Shown in pieces: positions 26,124 to 34,127 of a DNA stretch of 64,000 nucleotides; within the stretch, counting starts at the first letter, position 1; every line of letters begins with the position of its first letter. The notes under the pieces were generated by a model. The model did no database searches, was not told the origin of the DNA, and saw nothing but the letters and a program-made list of their open reading frames with translations. The stretch is from Rhodophyticola sp. CCM32. GTDB lineage: Bacteria; Pseudomonadota; Alphaproteobacteria; Rhodobacterales; Rhodobacteraceae. The position numbers were made by a program, and so were the translations under genes. The stretch covers positions 1,178,001 through 1,242,000 of the forward strand of contig NZ_CP038492.1 in assembly GCF_004751985.1 (NCBI RefSeq), written 5' to 3'.

Positions 26124-27116
26124 ATGACGAAAAGCGACATAATTCCGACGATAGATTTGTTTGCCGATGGCAAGAATATCGGTGACTTAAAGGTAAAATG
26201 GTCAGACAACTCTGTTCCACTAGGGTATCACGCTGTACCGATTATCAGCCTGAGAAATGGGGACGGGCCGGTTGTCGTGATGTTTGCTGGCACTCATGGT
26301 GATGAGTTCGAAGGGCCTTCGGCCCTGATGCGCTTGGTGCACATTTTGGATGTCGCAGCGCTTACGGGTCAGATTATCATTGTTCCAAGCCTGAATTTCC
26401 CGGCCATGAGAGCGTCATCGCGGGTTTCTCCCTTGGACGGTGTAAATCTAAACCGCGCGTTTCCGGGGGATCCTTTGGGGGGTGTGACCGAGCAAATTGC
26501 ATATTACGTCGAGACCGAACTGCTTCCTTTGGCTGATGCTGCGGTGGATCTGCATTCGGGTGGAAAGGCGTCTGTTTTTGCAGCCTGCACCTTGGCGACC
26601 CAAACCGAAGCCAGGGGTCTTTTCAGGAGGAATCTGGACTTGGCCAAGGCATTTGGGCTGCCCTTGGTCTGGATTCTGAACGGGATGGTTGATTACCGAT
26701 CTCTGAATTGTGCAGCAGCCCGAGCTGGCGTACCGATGATCGCAACCGAGCTTGGCGGTGGTGGCGGTGTCGATCCGGAAATCACCAATGCAGCCGAAAG
26801 CGGGCTATATTCTGTGCTGCGCCATGTTGGCGTTCTAGACGGGGACGCCCTAGCAACTCCGGCTCCACATTTGGTTGAGATCAAATCTGATGATCATAAT
26901 CTCTATGCGACCGGAGAGGGTATCTTTGATCGCGTGGTAAGCGCGGGACAATCTGTGAAAGCAGGGCAGACCGCTGGCAGATTGCATTACATTTCAGAAC
27001 CAGAACGCGCACCCGAGACCGTTGTCTTTCCTCACAGCGGAGTCGTTCTGGCCCACACCAACCGCGGCTATGTTCAGCGCGGTGACATGCTTATGCTGGT
27101 GGTTCAGGATCATTGA
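26124..27116 (+). CDS. Succinylglutamate desuccinylase/aspartoacylase-family deacylase (DoeB-like)
   Basis: A 330-residue zinc hydrolase of the AstE/AspA family, most like DoeB (N-acetyl-diaminobutyrate deacetylase of ectoine breakdown). The zinc motif is G-T-H58-G-D-E61 with the third ligand in DLH144SGGK; LNRAFPGDP and TELGGGGG are also typical. It removes an acyl group from an amino group, or opens a related amide. The ATG at 26124 is preceded by GAGG. It forms one unit with the desaturase-like and ferredoxin genes. No other ectoine genes are present, so the substrate is probably different. Confidence 0.85.
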   Translation: MTKSDIIPTIDLFADGKNIGDLKVKWSDNSVPLGYHAVPIISLRNGDGPVVVMFAGTHGDEFEGPSALMRLVHILDVAALTGQIIIVPSLNFPAMRASSRVSPLDGVNLNRAFPGDPLGGVTEQIAYYVETELLPLADAAVDLHSGGKASVFAACTLATQTEARGLFRRNLDLAKAFGLPLVWILNGMVDYRSLNCAAARAGVPMIATELGGGGGVDPEITNAAESGLYSVLRHVGVLDGDALATPAPHLVEIKSDDHNLYATGEGIFDRVVSAGQSVKAGQTAGRLHYISEPERAPETVVFPHSGVVLAHTNRGYVQRGDMLMLVVQDH

Positions 27117-27173
27117 TACCAACCGCGGTCGGTTGCTGTCGCAAGAGCCTTGAATACCCAAGCACCAGCGATG

Positions 27174-27862
27174 TCAAAAATGGCTTGTCATTTTGTAATC
27201 GCGCGAAAAGTACAGCCGCGCATATGTTACGTTCTTTTTGTTCAGCCATGTCATCCGTTCGACTGTGAATACTGCAGTGCCGTCCGTGGTGTTAAGAAGT
27301 TTGGCAAGCCTGCTTGACGCATTTGTCGCCGAAAACACCAAGCGGCCGTCGGTGAATGGCACTTCTCGGACAAGCCATTCGTTGGGGCCAATGTTTTCAA
27401 AGTCACACTCCTTCGCTTGCGGAATTGCTGCCAGATTGATCCAGCGTTCTTCGAACTGATACGGGTTATTGTCCGAAAAATGCATACATTGAAGATGAAG
27501 GATTTCAGTGCCTTTGGGAATATCCATGCGTGATCTGAGCCAGTCAGGGGACGTGATCACCTGTCTTTCGATGAGGTTATACCGATATGCCGCACCCGTA
27601 TCCGTAATCTCTTCTCCGATGATTGGGATCGAAAACTGGGCGCGGCGTGTCGGGAATGATTTGACCTTCGTGCCAGCTTTACGCTTGCGTTCAAGAATGC
27701 CTTCGTCAACCAGTTCGCGCATAGCGCGGTTTACCGTGGCACGCGCGCACCCGAATTCTTCGGCCAGTTCAATTTCACCAGGTAAGTTCCCCCTGGCGGC
27801 CAGATACCTGACCGTATGCGGTCCAATATGCTCGCCTTAACGTCATGATAGCTCGTGCGCAC
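27174..27862 (-). pseudogene. HutC/GntR-family regulator, frameshifted in the DNA-binding domain
   Basis: The UTRA effector domain and second half of the winged helix are in one frame (27174 to about 27789: PGEIELAEEFGCARATVNRAM...). The first part (VRTSYHDVKASILDRIRSGIWPPG) is in another frame, starting at GTG 27862 with GGAGG upstream. Adding one base in the run of five C (plus strand 27789-27793) joins them into a normal HutC-type protein of about 230 residues. Either the gene is inactivated or the base call is wrong. A candidate operator, 27880-27895, lies just upstream, which suggests autoregulation. Confidence 0.8.
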
Positions 27863-28225
27863 CAGATCCTCCCACTCTCTTATGTCCGTACTTATAAGTG
27901 GTTTTGACTACATGCAACAAGGCTCCACCACCACCCTCATCAGTGCACCTGATGGAGCCATTGTGACGTCTCGATGGCCGCGAAATGAACTTAACAATAT
28001 GTCTTTCAAACGGCGTGGAATTTCCACAACGGCGCCAACCGAAAGGATCCGTGGTGATTGACAATTTCGATGAAAGATTGAGTCGAGCTGCGCAGAACCT
28101 GTTGATTGATTGCGCCAAATGTCAGCCGGGCAATGGGATCGTGGCGCTGCCGTGTAGAACTTGTCCCATAATGCATCCTTCTCAGATCGAGATGGAACTG
28201 TACCATCTCTCTGGGACTGAACACC
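27863..28225. other. Intergenic region without a recognised gene
   Basis: About 360 bp between the HutC-like start and repeat D1. Open frames here are short, overlap on both strands, lack good ribosome sites and match no family I recognise. Apart from the candidate operator at 27880-27895 I see nothing functional. It could be a decayed gene. Confidence 0.4.
27880..27895. promoter_or_regulatory. Candidate operator upstream of the HutC-like gene
   Basis: TTATGTCCGTACTTAT, ending 18 bp upstream of the GTG start of the HutC-like gene; with its flanks it forms an imperfect palindrome, CTTAT-GTCCGTA-CTTATAAG. It matches the site at 30793-30808 (reverse orientation) at 15 of 16 positions. This position is typical for an autoregulated GntR/HutC repressor. 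Confidence 0.55.
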
Positions 28226-28399
28226 TAGAGCTTTAGCCTGAAATCCTGAATCACCCCGCACCATGCTCACGCCCGGCGGCACCGCCGGGCAGCGCCCGAA
28301 CCGCCCCCACGGGGCGGGCGCTTCGCTTCCTGCCCCTCGGTTCGGGCGATGCCCTCCACGAAATGCATGTGCGTTGCAGATTACATGGACGATGCTTTA
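28226..28399 (-). repeat. Palindromic intergenic repeat, family D, copy 1
   Basis: About 174 bp, read best on the minus strand: TAAAGCATCGTCCATGTAAT at one end and TAAAGC/GCTCTA-type signature at the other, with a strong GC-rich hairpin CCCGGCGGCACCGCCGGG in the middle. Other copies are at 41147-41322 and (truncated) 56064-56168. It directly abuts repeat C2, sharing the bases TTTAG. Confidence 0.8.
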
Positions 28400-28512
28400 G
28401 AGCAGAAATCGTTTCATCTGAATCAAAATTCCCTGCCTCCGGGTAAGCAAGCTGCTGATCTCGAACGCGAATTTTGATGAGCGATGGTGCAGATTAAAAC
28501 GATTTCGCTCTA
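28398..28512 (+). repeat. Palindromic intergenic repeat, family C, copy 2 (short form)
   Basis: A 115-bp element with exact ends TAGAGC and GCTCTA and arms GCAGAAATCGTTT/AAACGATTTCGC. It is the same short form as 14984-15097. Its right end contains the TAG stop codon of the amidohydrolase gene (28510-28512). Confidence 0.85.
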
Positions 28513-29532
28513 ACGCGCTGCATTTTGGCGCATTTCATCAAGATGGGACAGCAGATCATGTGCCGTCTTCCATGTGACCTGTGCCTTGTTTTCCGCGCTC
28601 AGCTCCGCAGGAACTACGGCATGGTTATAGGGATCATCTTTGAAGATCGGGTAGTCCGAACCAAGCATGATGCGGTCAGCCCCCAGTATCTTGACCGCTG
28701 TCTCCAGTGCGCGCGGCCCCAGCGATGCACAATCATACCAAAGCCTGCGCAACCGCGCGGTCGGGAACGGTTCGGCGGGGTTTCGGTGGCGCGCGATGCT
28801 TTCCAGCCGCTCAAAGATAAACGGCAGCGTGCCGCCAAGATTGACGATCTGGAACGTGATATTGGGATAGGCATCCAACATATCCGACACTATCACTGTC
28901 AGGGCGACCTGCGCCACGCTTGACTGAAGCTCAACAGCGGACAGACGATATTGAATGTGATCGGCGGGGCGGGCAGGGGGCTGCTCTCCAACTTTCAGGC
29001 CCGGATGCAACATGATGTGGCAACCGTATTCATTTGCGGCCTCCAGAAGCGGGCGGAGTATCTCAAGCTCTTGCAGGGAGTTGAAATAATTTGATGGCAG
29101 GATAATTCCGGGCAAACCCAGATCCCGCCGGATACGGCGCACCTCGGCACAGGCAAGATCCAGATCGGCAAGCGGTACACCGGCAAGGCCAATCAACGCG
29201 CCATCCGTATCCTGCGTAAGCTGCGCCAGATGATCGTTATACGCGGATATGGCCGTGGCGATTTCGGCGGCCGGGAGCAATTCGACGCCTAACGCGCCGG
29301 GAAATGTCAGCATCCGGTGGGTTAACCCCGCGGCCCGCATTTCAGCCAGACCCACCCGATGATCATAATAGTGGCTGGTAAACGGAAACTCGCCATTCAT
29401 TGCGACCATCACAAGAACGCCGTCATCGCGGGTGCGCAGGTACGGCCTGTTTTGGCGCGCGCGCAATGTGCTGTCCAGCCCGCCGCCATAATAGTGGGAA
29501 TGCATATCAACACGAGAGTTTTCAGAAATCAT
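28510..29532 (-). CDS. Amidohydrolase family 2 protein (ACMSD-like)
   Basis: A 340-residue TIM-barrel metal enzyme of the amidohydrolase_2 group. The N-terminal metal site is M-H-S-H (residues 10-13), a later His lies in IMLHPGLK and the conserved acid in MLGSDYPIF. The group includes aminocarboxymuconate semialdehyde decarboxylase and related decarboxylases/hydrolases of ring-cleavage products. It is downstream of the ferredoxin reductase with a 40-bp gap on the minus strand. Its stop codon is inside repeat C2. The specific reaction is not readable from the sequence. Confidence 0.85.
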   Translation of the reverse strand: MISENSRVDMHSHYYGGGLDSTLRARQNRPYLRTRDDGVLVMVAMNGEFPFTSHYYDHRVGLAEMRAAGLTHRMLTFPGALGVELLPAAEIATAISAYNDHLAQLTQDTDGALIGLAGVPLADLDLACAEVRRIRRDLGLPGIILPSNYFNSLQELEILRPLLEAANEYGCHIMLHPGLKVGEQPPARPADHIQYRLSAVELQSSVAQVALTVIVSDMLDAYPNITFQIVNLGGTLPFIFERLESIARHRNPAEPFPTARLRRLWYDCASLGPRALETAVKILGADRIMLGSDYPIFKDDPYNHAVVPAELSAENKAQVTWKTAHDLLSHLDEMRQNAAR

Positions 29533-29572
29533 TTGACCCGCCTCTTTTCATCAACCACGTGATGCCGATGAC

Positions 29573-30778
29573 CTACATCAAAGATTTCAGGTCTGTTGAC
29601 AGGTCACCGACGGCCGTGGCGATTGGGGATTTTCCAGCTTCTATCAGACGTCGGCCTATCATGAATTCGCGCGGCGCGTTCATGGCGTCCACGGCCAGCA
29701 ACGTGTCGCCGCCATAATACCAATGTGACACAGAACCCGGTCGATCGCTTGGGCGTGCAACGACATTGTCATAACCAGTATTCAACCCTGCAATCTGCAG
29801 CTTGACATCATATTGGTCTGACCAAAACCATGGTTTTGCAATATATTCCGTTTTGGCCCCCAGAATATTGCCTGCGACGATTTCGGCCTGATCAATCGCG
29901 TTGGGCACGCTTTCCAGCCGTATCATCTGCCCCGCAAACGGGAATGACGCACAATCCCCCGCAGCCCAGATATTGGGCACCGTCGTCTGCCCGAACGTGT
30001 TCGTTTCTATCCCGTTTTGCACCGCCACGCCGGCCGTACCGGCAATGTCTGTGTTTGGCCGAATGCCAATACCGACAAGTACGAAATCCACATCCAAAAC
30101 CTGGCCATCAGAAAGTTCGGCATGTGTAACCCGCTCTGTGCCCGAAAGCCGGGACAGGCCAATACCTTCGCGAATATCGACGCCATGGTTCTGATGAAGG
30201 GTGCGAAAATAGTCTGATGTTTCAGGGGCGGCAACGCGTTGCAGAATACGGTCAGCCATCTCAACAACCGTGACTTTCAGCCCCTTGGAAGAGGCGACAG
30301 CTGCGGCTTCTAGCCCGATATATCCGCCGCCAACGATCAGGACGTTCCGACCCTCCGAAAACTCGGACGCCATGGCGTCAATATCCGCAAGCGTTCTGAT
30401 CGAATAGACGCCCCCCAGCTCGCCGCCAATGGCTGCGGGCAGCTGAATGGGGCTGGAGCCAGTGGCAAGAAGCAGTTCATCATATTTGATCGTTTCATCA
30501 CCTACGGAAACGACCTTTGTGTCCGGGTTGATCGCTGTGACCGGGGCACCCAATTTCAACCGAATATCATGTTCCTGATAGCTCGGCTCGGGCATAAGAA
30601 ACAAACGTTCGCGTGTCATATCGCCCAGCAGATAGGCCTTTGACAACGGGGGCCGTTGATAAGGTGGAAACGCTTCATCGCCGATCAACGTTATGCGGCC
30701 CGTGTGGCCCAATGCCCGCAACTTGAACACTGCCGAGCTTCCTGCCTGTCCCGCGCCGATGACGACAATTTCAGCCAT
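29573..30778 (-). CDS. FAD-dependent ferredoxin reductase (oxygenase-coupled type)
   Basis: A 401-residue flavoprotein of the putidaredoxin/rhodocoxin reductase family: FAD motif GAGQAGSSA at the N-terminus, PPYQRPPLSKAYL, NAD(P)H motif VGGGYIGLE, VGIGIRPNT and the second FAD motif AAGDCASF, with the C-terminal reductase domain starting around residue 320. It passes electrons from NAD(P)H to a [2Fe-2S] protein. The only ferredoxin gene nearby is the Rieske one at 25764. The start at 30778 has GGAG eight bases upstream. It is divergent from the formaldehyde dehydrogenase operon, with two candidate operators between them. Confidence 0.9.
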   Translation of the reverse strand: MAEIVVIGAGQAGSSAVFKLRALGHTGRITLIGDEAFPPYQRPPLSKAYLLGDMTRERLFLMPEPSYQEHDIRLKLGAPVTAINPDTKVVSVGDETIKYDELLLATGSSPIQLPAAIGGELGGVYSIRTLADIDAMASEFSEGRNVLIVGGGYIGLEAAAVASSKGLKVTVVEMADRILQRVAAPETSDYFRTLHQNHGVDIREGIGLSRLSGTERVTHAELSDGQVLDVDFVLVGIGIRPNTDIAGTAGVAVQNGIETNTFGQTTVPNIWAAGDCASFPFAGQMIRLESVPNAIDQAEIVAGNILGAKTEYIAKPWFWSDQYDVKLQIAGLNTGYDNVVARPSDRPGSVSHWYYGGDTLLAVDAMNAPREFMIGRRLIEAGKSPIATAVGDLSTDLKSLM

Positions 30779-30792
30779 TTTCCAAAACTCCA

Positions 30793-30808
30793 ATAAGTAT
30801 GGACATAA
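30793..30808. promoter_or_regulatory. Candidate operator at the ferredoxin reductase promoter
   Basis: Plus strand ATAAGTATGGACATAA, the reverse complement of TTATGTCCATACTTAT. It differs at one position from the site upstream of the HutC-like gene. It lies 15 bp upstream of the ferredoxin reductase start. An overlapping inverted repeat CATAAA-AC-TTTATG follows at 30804-30817. Confidence 0.55.
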
Positions 30809-31001
30809 AACTTTATGGATAGGCTAACCGGTGCAGGCAGGCTGCGTCAAGCCATCGGCGGGCAGGGCAAATTGGTGGTCTTACTGCAAGAGACACACTC
30901 GTTTCGCCTACGGATGCTGCATCGGAACACTTATTTGGCCTCCCTTGTCAGTTTTCTTGACGCCGCCACATCTTATAATGTAAAGCTTGCACACTGACCC
31001 T

Positions 31002-31017
31002 TTATGTCTGCTCATAA
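31002..31017. promoter_or_regulatory. Candidate operator at the formaldehyde dehydrogenase promoter
   Basis: TTATGTCTGCTCATAA, a perfect 5-bp inverted repeat (TTATG-N6-CATAA) that shares TTATGTC with the other three sites. It lies about 20 bp upstream of the start codon and some 23 bp downstream of a TATAAT box (30974-30979), a position where a bound repressor would block transcription. No convincing -35 box was found at normal spacing. Confidence 0.45.
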
Positions 31018-31038
31018 AATATGCGAGAAAGTCACGAT

Positions 31039-32151
31039 ATGAAAACACGCGCAGCTGTCGCACTCGAAGCAGGAAAACCGCTTGAGGTTATGGAGGTCAA
31101 TCTGGAAGGCCCCCGCGCGGGTGAGGTCTTGGTCGAGATCAAGGCGACCGGTTTATGCCACACGGATGAATTCACCCGCTCTGGCGACGATCCTGAGGGT
31201 ATCTTCCCGGCGATCCTTGGTCATGAGGGCGCAGGCGTTGTGATCGAAATCGGAGAGGGCGTGACCAGCCTTGAGGTGGGCGACCACGTGATCCCGCTTT
31301 ACACACCTGAATGCCGCGAATGCGCGTATTGCCTGAACCCGAAAACCAACCTGTGCCAGTCGATCCGCAGCACGCAAGGTCAGGGCCTGCTGCCCGATGG
31401 TTCGACCCGGTTTTCGATGCTCGATGGCACGCCGATCCACCATTACATGGGCTGTTCGACATTCGCGAACCACACGGTTGTCCCGGAAATTGCACTGGCA
31501 AAAGTTCGCAAGGACGCCCCGTTTGACAAGATCTGCTATATCGGCTGCGGCGTCACCACCGGCATCGGGGCTGTGATCAACACGGCCAAGGTCGAGATCG
31601 GATCGACGGGCATTGTCTTTGGCCTCGGCGGCATTGGCCTGAACGTGATCCAGGGGTTGCGGCTTGCGGGTGCGGATCAGATTGTCGGTGTCGATCTGAA
31701 TGACGGCAAGGTCGAGATGGCCAGGCGGTTCGGTATGACCGACTTTGTGAACCCATCCGATGTTGACGGCGATCTGGTGGCGCATCTGGTCGAGCTGACG
31801 GGCGGTGGTGCGGATTATACGTTTGACGCGACGGGCAATGTGGGCGTGATGCGCACGGCGCTTGAGGCGGCGCATAAAGGCTGGGGCGAAAGCATCATCA
31901 TCGGCGTGGCGCCTGCGGGGGCCGAGATTTCGACCCGCCCCTTCCAATTGGTCACCGGCCGGTCATGGCGCGGTACGGCCTTTGGCGGCGCATCGGGGCG
32001 CACGGATGTGCCCAAGATCGTCGACTGGTACATGGATGGCAAGATCGAGATCGACCCGATGATCACCCACAAACTCAGCCTGGACGAAATCAACCACGGC
32101 TTTGACCTGATGCACCAGGGCAAATCAATCAGGGCTGTCGTCGAGTTCTAA
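31039..32151 (+). CDS. frmA: Class III alcohol dehydrogenase (S-(hydroxymethyl)glutathione dehydrogenase)
   Basis: A 370-residue zinc alcohol dehydrogenase of the glutathione-dependent formaldehyde dehydrogenase class. Catalytic zinc ligands C40 and H62-E63 (GHEGAG) and the structural-zinc cysteines in PECRECAYCLNPKTNLC are intact; the NAD motif is VFGLGGIGLNVIQG. GCSTFANHTVV and ISTRPFQLVTGRSWRGTAFGG are typical of the class. The start is ATG 31039. It oxidises the formaldehyde-glutathione adduct, which fits a demethylase in the same operon (the Rieske oxygenase 42 bp downstream). Confidence 0.9.
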   Translation: MKTRAAVALEAGKPLEVMEVNLEGPRAGEVLVEIKATGLCHTDEFTRSGDDPEGIFPAILGHEGAGVVIEIGEGVTSLEVGDHVIPLYTPECRECAYCLNPKTNLCQSIRSTQGQGLLPDGSTRFSMLDGTPIHHYMGCSTFANHTVVPEIALAKVRKDAPFDKICYIGCGVTTGIGAVINTAKVEIGSTGIVFGLGGIGLNVIQGLRLAGADQIVGVDLNDGKVEMARRFGMTDFVNPSDVDGDLVAHLVELTGGGADYTFDATGNVGVMRTALEAAHKGWGESIIIGVAPAGAEISTRPFQLVTGRSWRGTAFGGASGRTDVPKIVDWYMDGKIEIDPMITHKLSLDEINHGFDLMHQGKSIRAVVEF

Positions 32152-32193
32152 AGCAACCCCATTCATTCAGGTGGCCGCCACAGGAGACACGTC

Positions 32194-33342
32194 ATGGACA
32201 AAACGACCACAGCCGCAGTTGACAAAATTCGCGATGATCTGGCTCAGCTGCAGGCACTTGATCAAAAAGACGCGCGCGCGATGCCGGGTGACTATTACGG
32301 GTCCGAAGAGTTTCTTGAATTCGAAAAGGAAAACCTGTTTCGAAAAGAATGGTTTTGTCTGGGCCATATCGGCGAACTGCCCAATCCCGGGGACTTTTAT
32401 ACAACGGACCTGATCGGCGAACTGTTATTGGTGACGCGCGATGAAGATGGCGAGATTCGCGTGCTTTCCAATGTCTGTCGCCATCGCGGAAACCAGGTTG
32501 TCGTTGAACCCAAGGGCAACCAAAAGCGTTTCGTTTGCGGATACCACGCCTGGACCTACGGGCAGGACGGCGCATTGAAAGCCGCCCCTTTGATGAAAAA
32601 GGTCCGCACATTTGATCAGGCGAAATGTGGGCTAAAGCAATTCAGGACGGAAATCTGGGAGAACTTCATTTTCGTCAATCTGGATGGGAATGCGACGCCG
32701 CTTGCCCCGCGCATGGCGGGAATGTCCAAGCTGATCACCAACTACCACCACGAGCTGCGCCATCTGGTTCACATGGAAGAAGCCGTATGGGATACCAACT
32801 GGAAAAGCCTGATGGAGAACTTTCTAGAAGGCTATCACCTGTCGGCCACCCATTTCAAAACACTGCATCCCATCACGCCAACCAAATTATGCCGCAAAAT
32901 CGAAGAACTTGGTGAAGGCTACACCGGATATCACTCGTTCTATGACGAAGATTGGCCAGATCGCGGCCCATTTCATGAAGATCTGACCGACGTAGAACGC
33001 CGTAACTCGGTGCTGGGCTGCGCCTATCCCAATTTACTCTTTGGGATCGCGACCCATTATACAATTTTCATCTGCTTGCGCCCTGTAAGTGCGGATAAAG
33101 TTGCAATTCGCTGGGGTGTTGCCGGCTTTAACCCGGACCCCGAGAATGAAGGCACAAAAGAATATGTCGACCTGATCAGTGAGGCGAATGAAGAGGATCG
33201 TGAAAAGCTGGTAACTCTGGCACGGGCTATGAAAAGTAAATATTATACCCCCGGACCATTGGCGCCAGATGATTTTGAAGGGACGATCTGGGATTTTACT
33301 CAATATATCGCCAAACATCTTGCGAAGGCCAAAGACGCCTAA
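32194..33342 (+). CDS. Rieske non-heme iron oxygenase, alpha subunit
   Basis: A 382-residue oxygenase with Rieske ligands C95-R-H97 and C115-GY-H118 and a mononuclear iron site in ENFLEGYH215LSATH220. The N-terminal part (PGDYYGSEEFLEFEKENLFRKEW) resembles the betaine/choline/carnitine-type oxygenases, which cleave N-methyl or other C-N bonds, more than ring dioxygenases, and no beta subunit gene is present. A strong AGGAGA site precedes the ATG. The coupling to a formaldehyde dehydrogenase supports an N-demethylation role, which is inference. Confidence 0.88.
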   Translation: MDKTTTAAVDKIRDDLAQLQALDQKDARAMPGDYYGSEEFLEFEKENLFRKEWFCLGHIGELPNPGDFYTTDLIGELLLVTRDEDGEIRVLSNVCRHRGNQVVVEPKGNQKRFVCGYHAWTYGQDGALKAAPLMKKVRTFDQAKCGLKQFRTEIWENFIFVNLDGNATPLAPRMAGMSKLITNYHHELRHLVHMEEAVWDTNWKSLMENFLEGYHLSATHFKTLHPITPTKLCRKIEELGEGYTGYHSFYDEDWPDRGPFHEDLTDVERRNSVLGCAYPNLLFGIATHYTIFICLRPVSADKVAIRWGVAGFNPDPENEGTKEYVDLISEANEEDREKLVTLARAMKSKYYTPGPLAPDDFEGTIWDFTQYIAKHLAKAKDA

Positions 33343-33472
33343 GCGATCGGGGCGGCCACTGACGGGTCTGTGTCAGCGCGGTAGAGCCGTGGCGTGTCAA
33401 CTCACGCCCGGTGGTGGGCCGTTCAAATCGTAACACGGCCCTGTGCGGCAGAAAAGTGATCCGAGCCCAAGC

Positions 33473-34003
33473 ATGGATATTCTTCGTTGCAAAGATATTC
33501 CCGCCACGCCATGGAAAAACGGTGGCGGCATGACGCAGGTTCTGGCCCGGCAAGCGCCGAATTGGCGGATAAGTCTGGCGTCGATTACCCGGGACGGACC
33601 TTATTCAATTTTTCCCGACACGATGCGGCACCAAACAATTGTACAGGGCAAAGGGATTTGGCTGCGGGGCGACACGGACCAGATGGAATTGCCGTTTGGC
33701 GCGGGTCGCTGTTTCCGTGGTGCCACGCCGGTCGCCGCAAAATTGATGGACGGACCTGTAAAAGCGCTGAACGTGATATGGGATCCTGACACGACGGATG
33801 TGCGTGTTGCGGAATGCACAAAGCCTGACCGGCATGTTCCGAATTCTAACACCACGTTTTTATGGTTTGCCTTGCGTGGGTGCTTTGTCGTTGACCGATA
33901 CAAAGTCGATGAAGGCGACGCAGTGCTAAGCACCGACGCTCATATGCCCACCCCTGACGCCGGTTCGCGGATCATTGCCGTTTCCTTACGAAAGACGGCC
34001 TAA
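33473..34003 (+). CDS. hutD: HutD family protein
   Basis: A 176-residue cupin-like protein with the HutD signature TPWKNGGGMTQ at residues 11-21 and SLASITRDGPYSIFP. HutD accompanies histidine utilisation genes and is thought to protect against build-up of an intermediate; its exact activity is not established. There are no hutH, hutU or hutI genes here. It is the last gene of the formaldehyde dehydrogenase-Rieske oxygenase operon (131 bp after the oxygenase). The start at 33473 is preferred over an upstream ATG because the motif then falls at the family position. Confidence 0.88.
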   Translation: MDILRCKDIPATPWKNGGGMTQVLARQAPNWRISLASITRDGPYSIFPDTMRHQTIVQGKGIWLRGDTDQMELPFGAGRCFRGATPVAAKLMDGPVKALNVIWDPDTTDVRVAECTKPDRHVPNSNTTFLWFALRGCFVVDRYKVDEGDAVLSTDAHMPTPDAGSRIIAVSLRKTA

Positions 34004-34127
34004 AGATCAGGCACCAGTGACCATCGACCGGCGCATTTTCAATGCAACCATTCCAGCGGGCGGGTGCCAAGCGATTGGGCGATGTCGCGCGCAGCGAATG
34101 AGGGGCAACACCAACCCGTATGGCTTC

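Noticed and set aside
27863..28225. Transposase or gene remnant upstream of the HutC-like gene
   Set aside because: Short overlapping frames only, with no transposase motif or inverted ends that I could identify.
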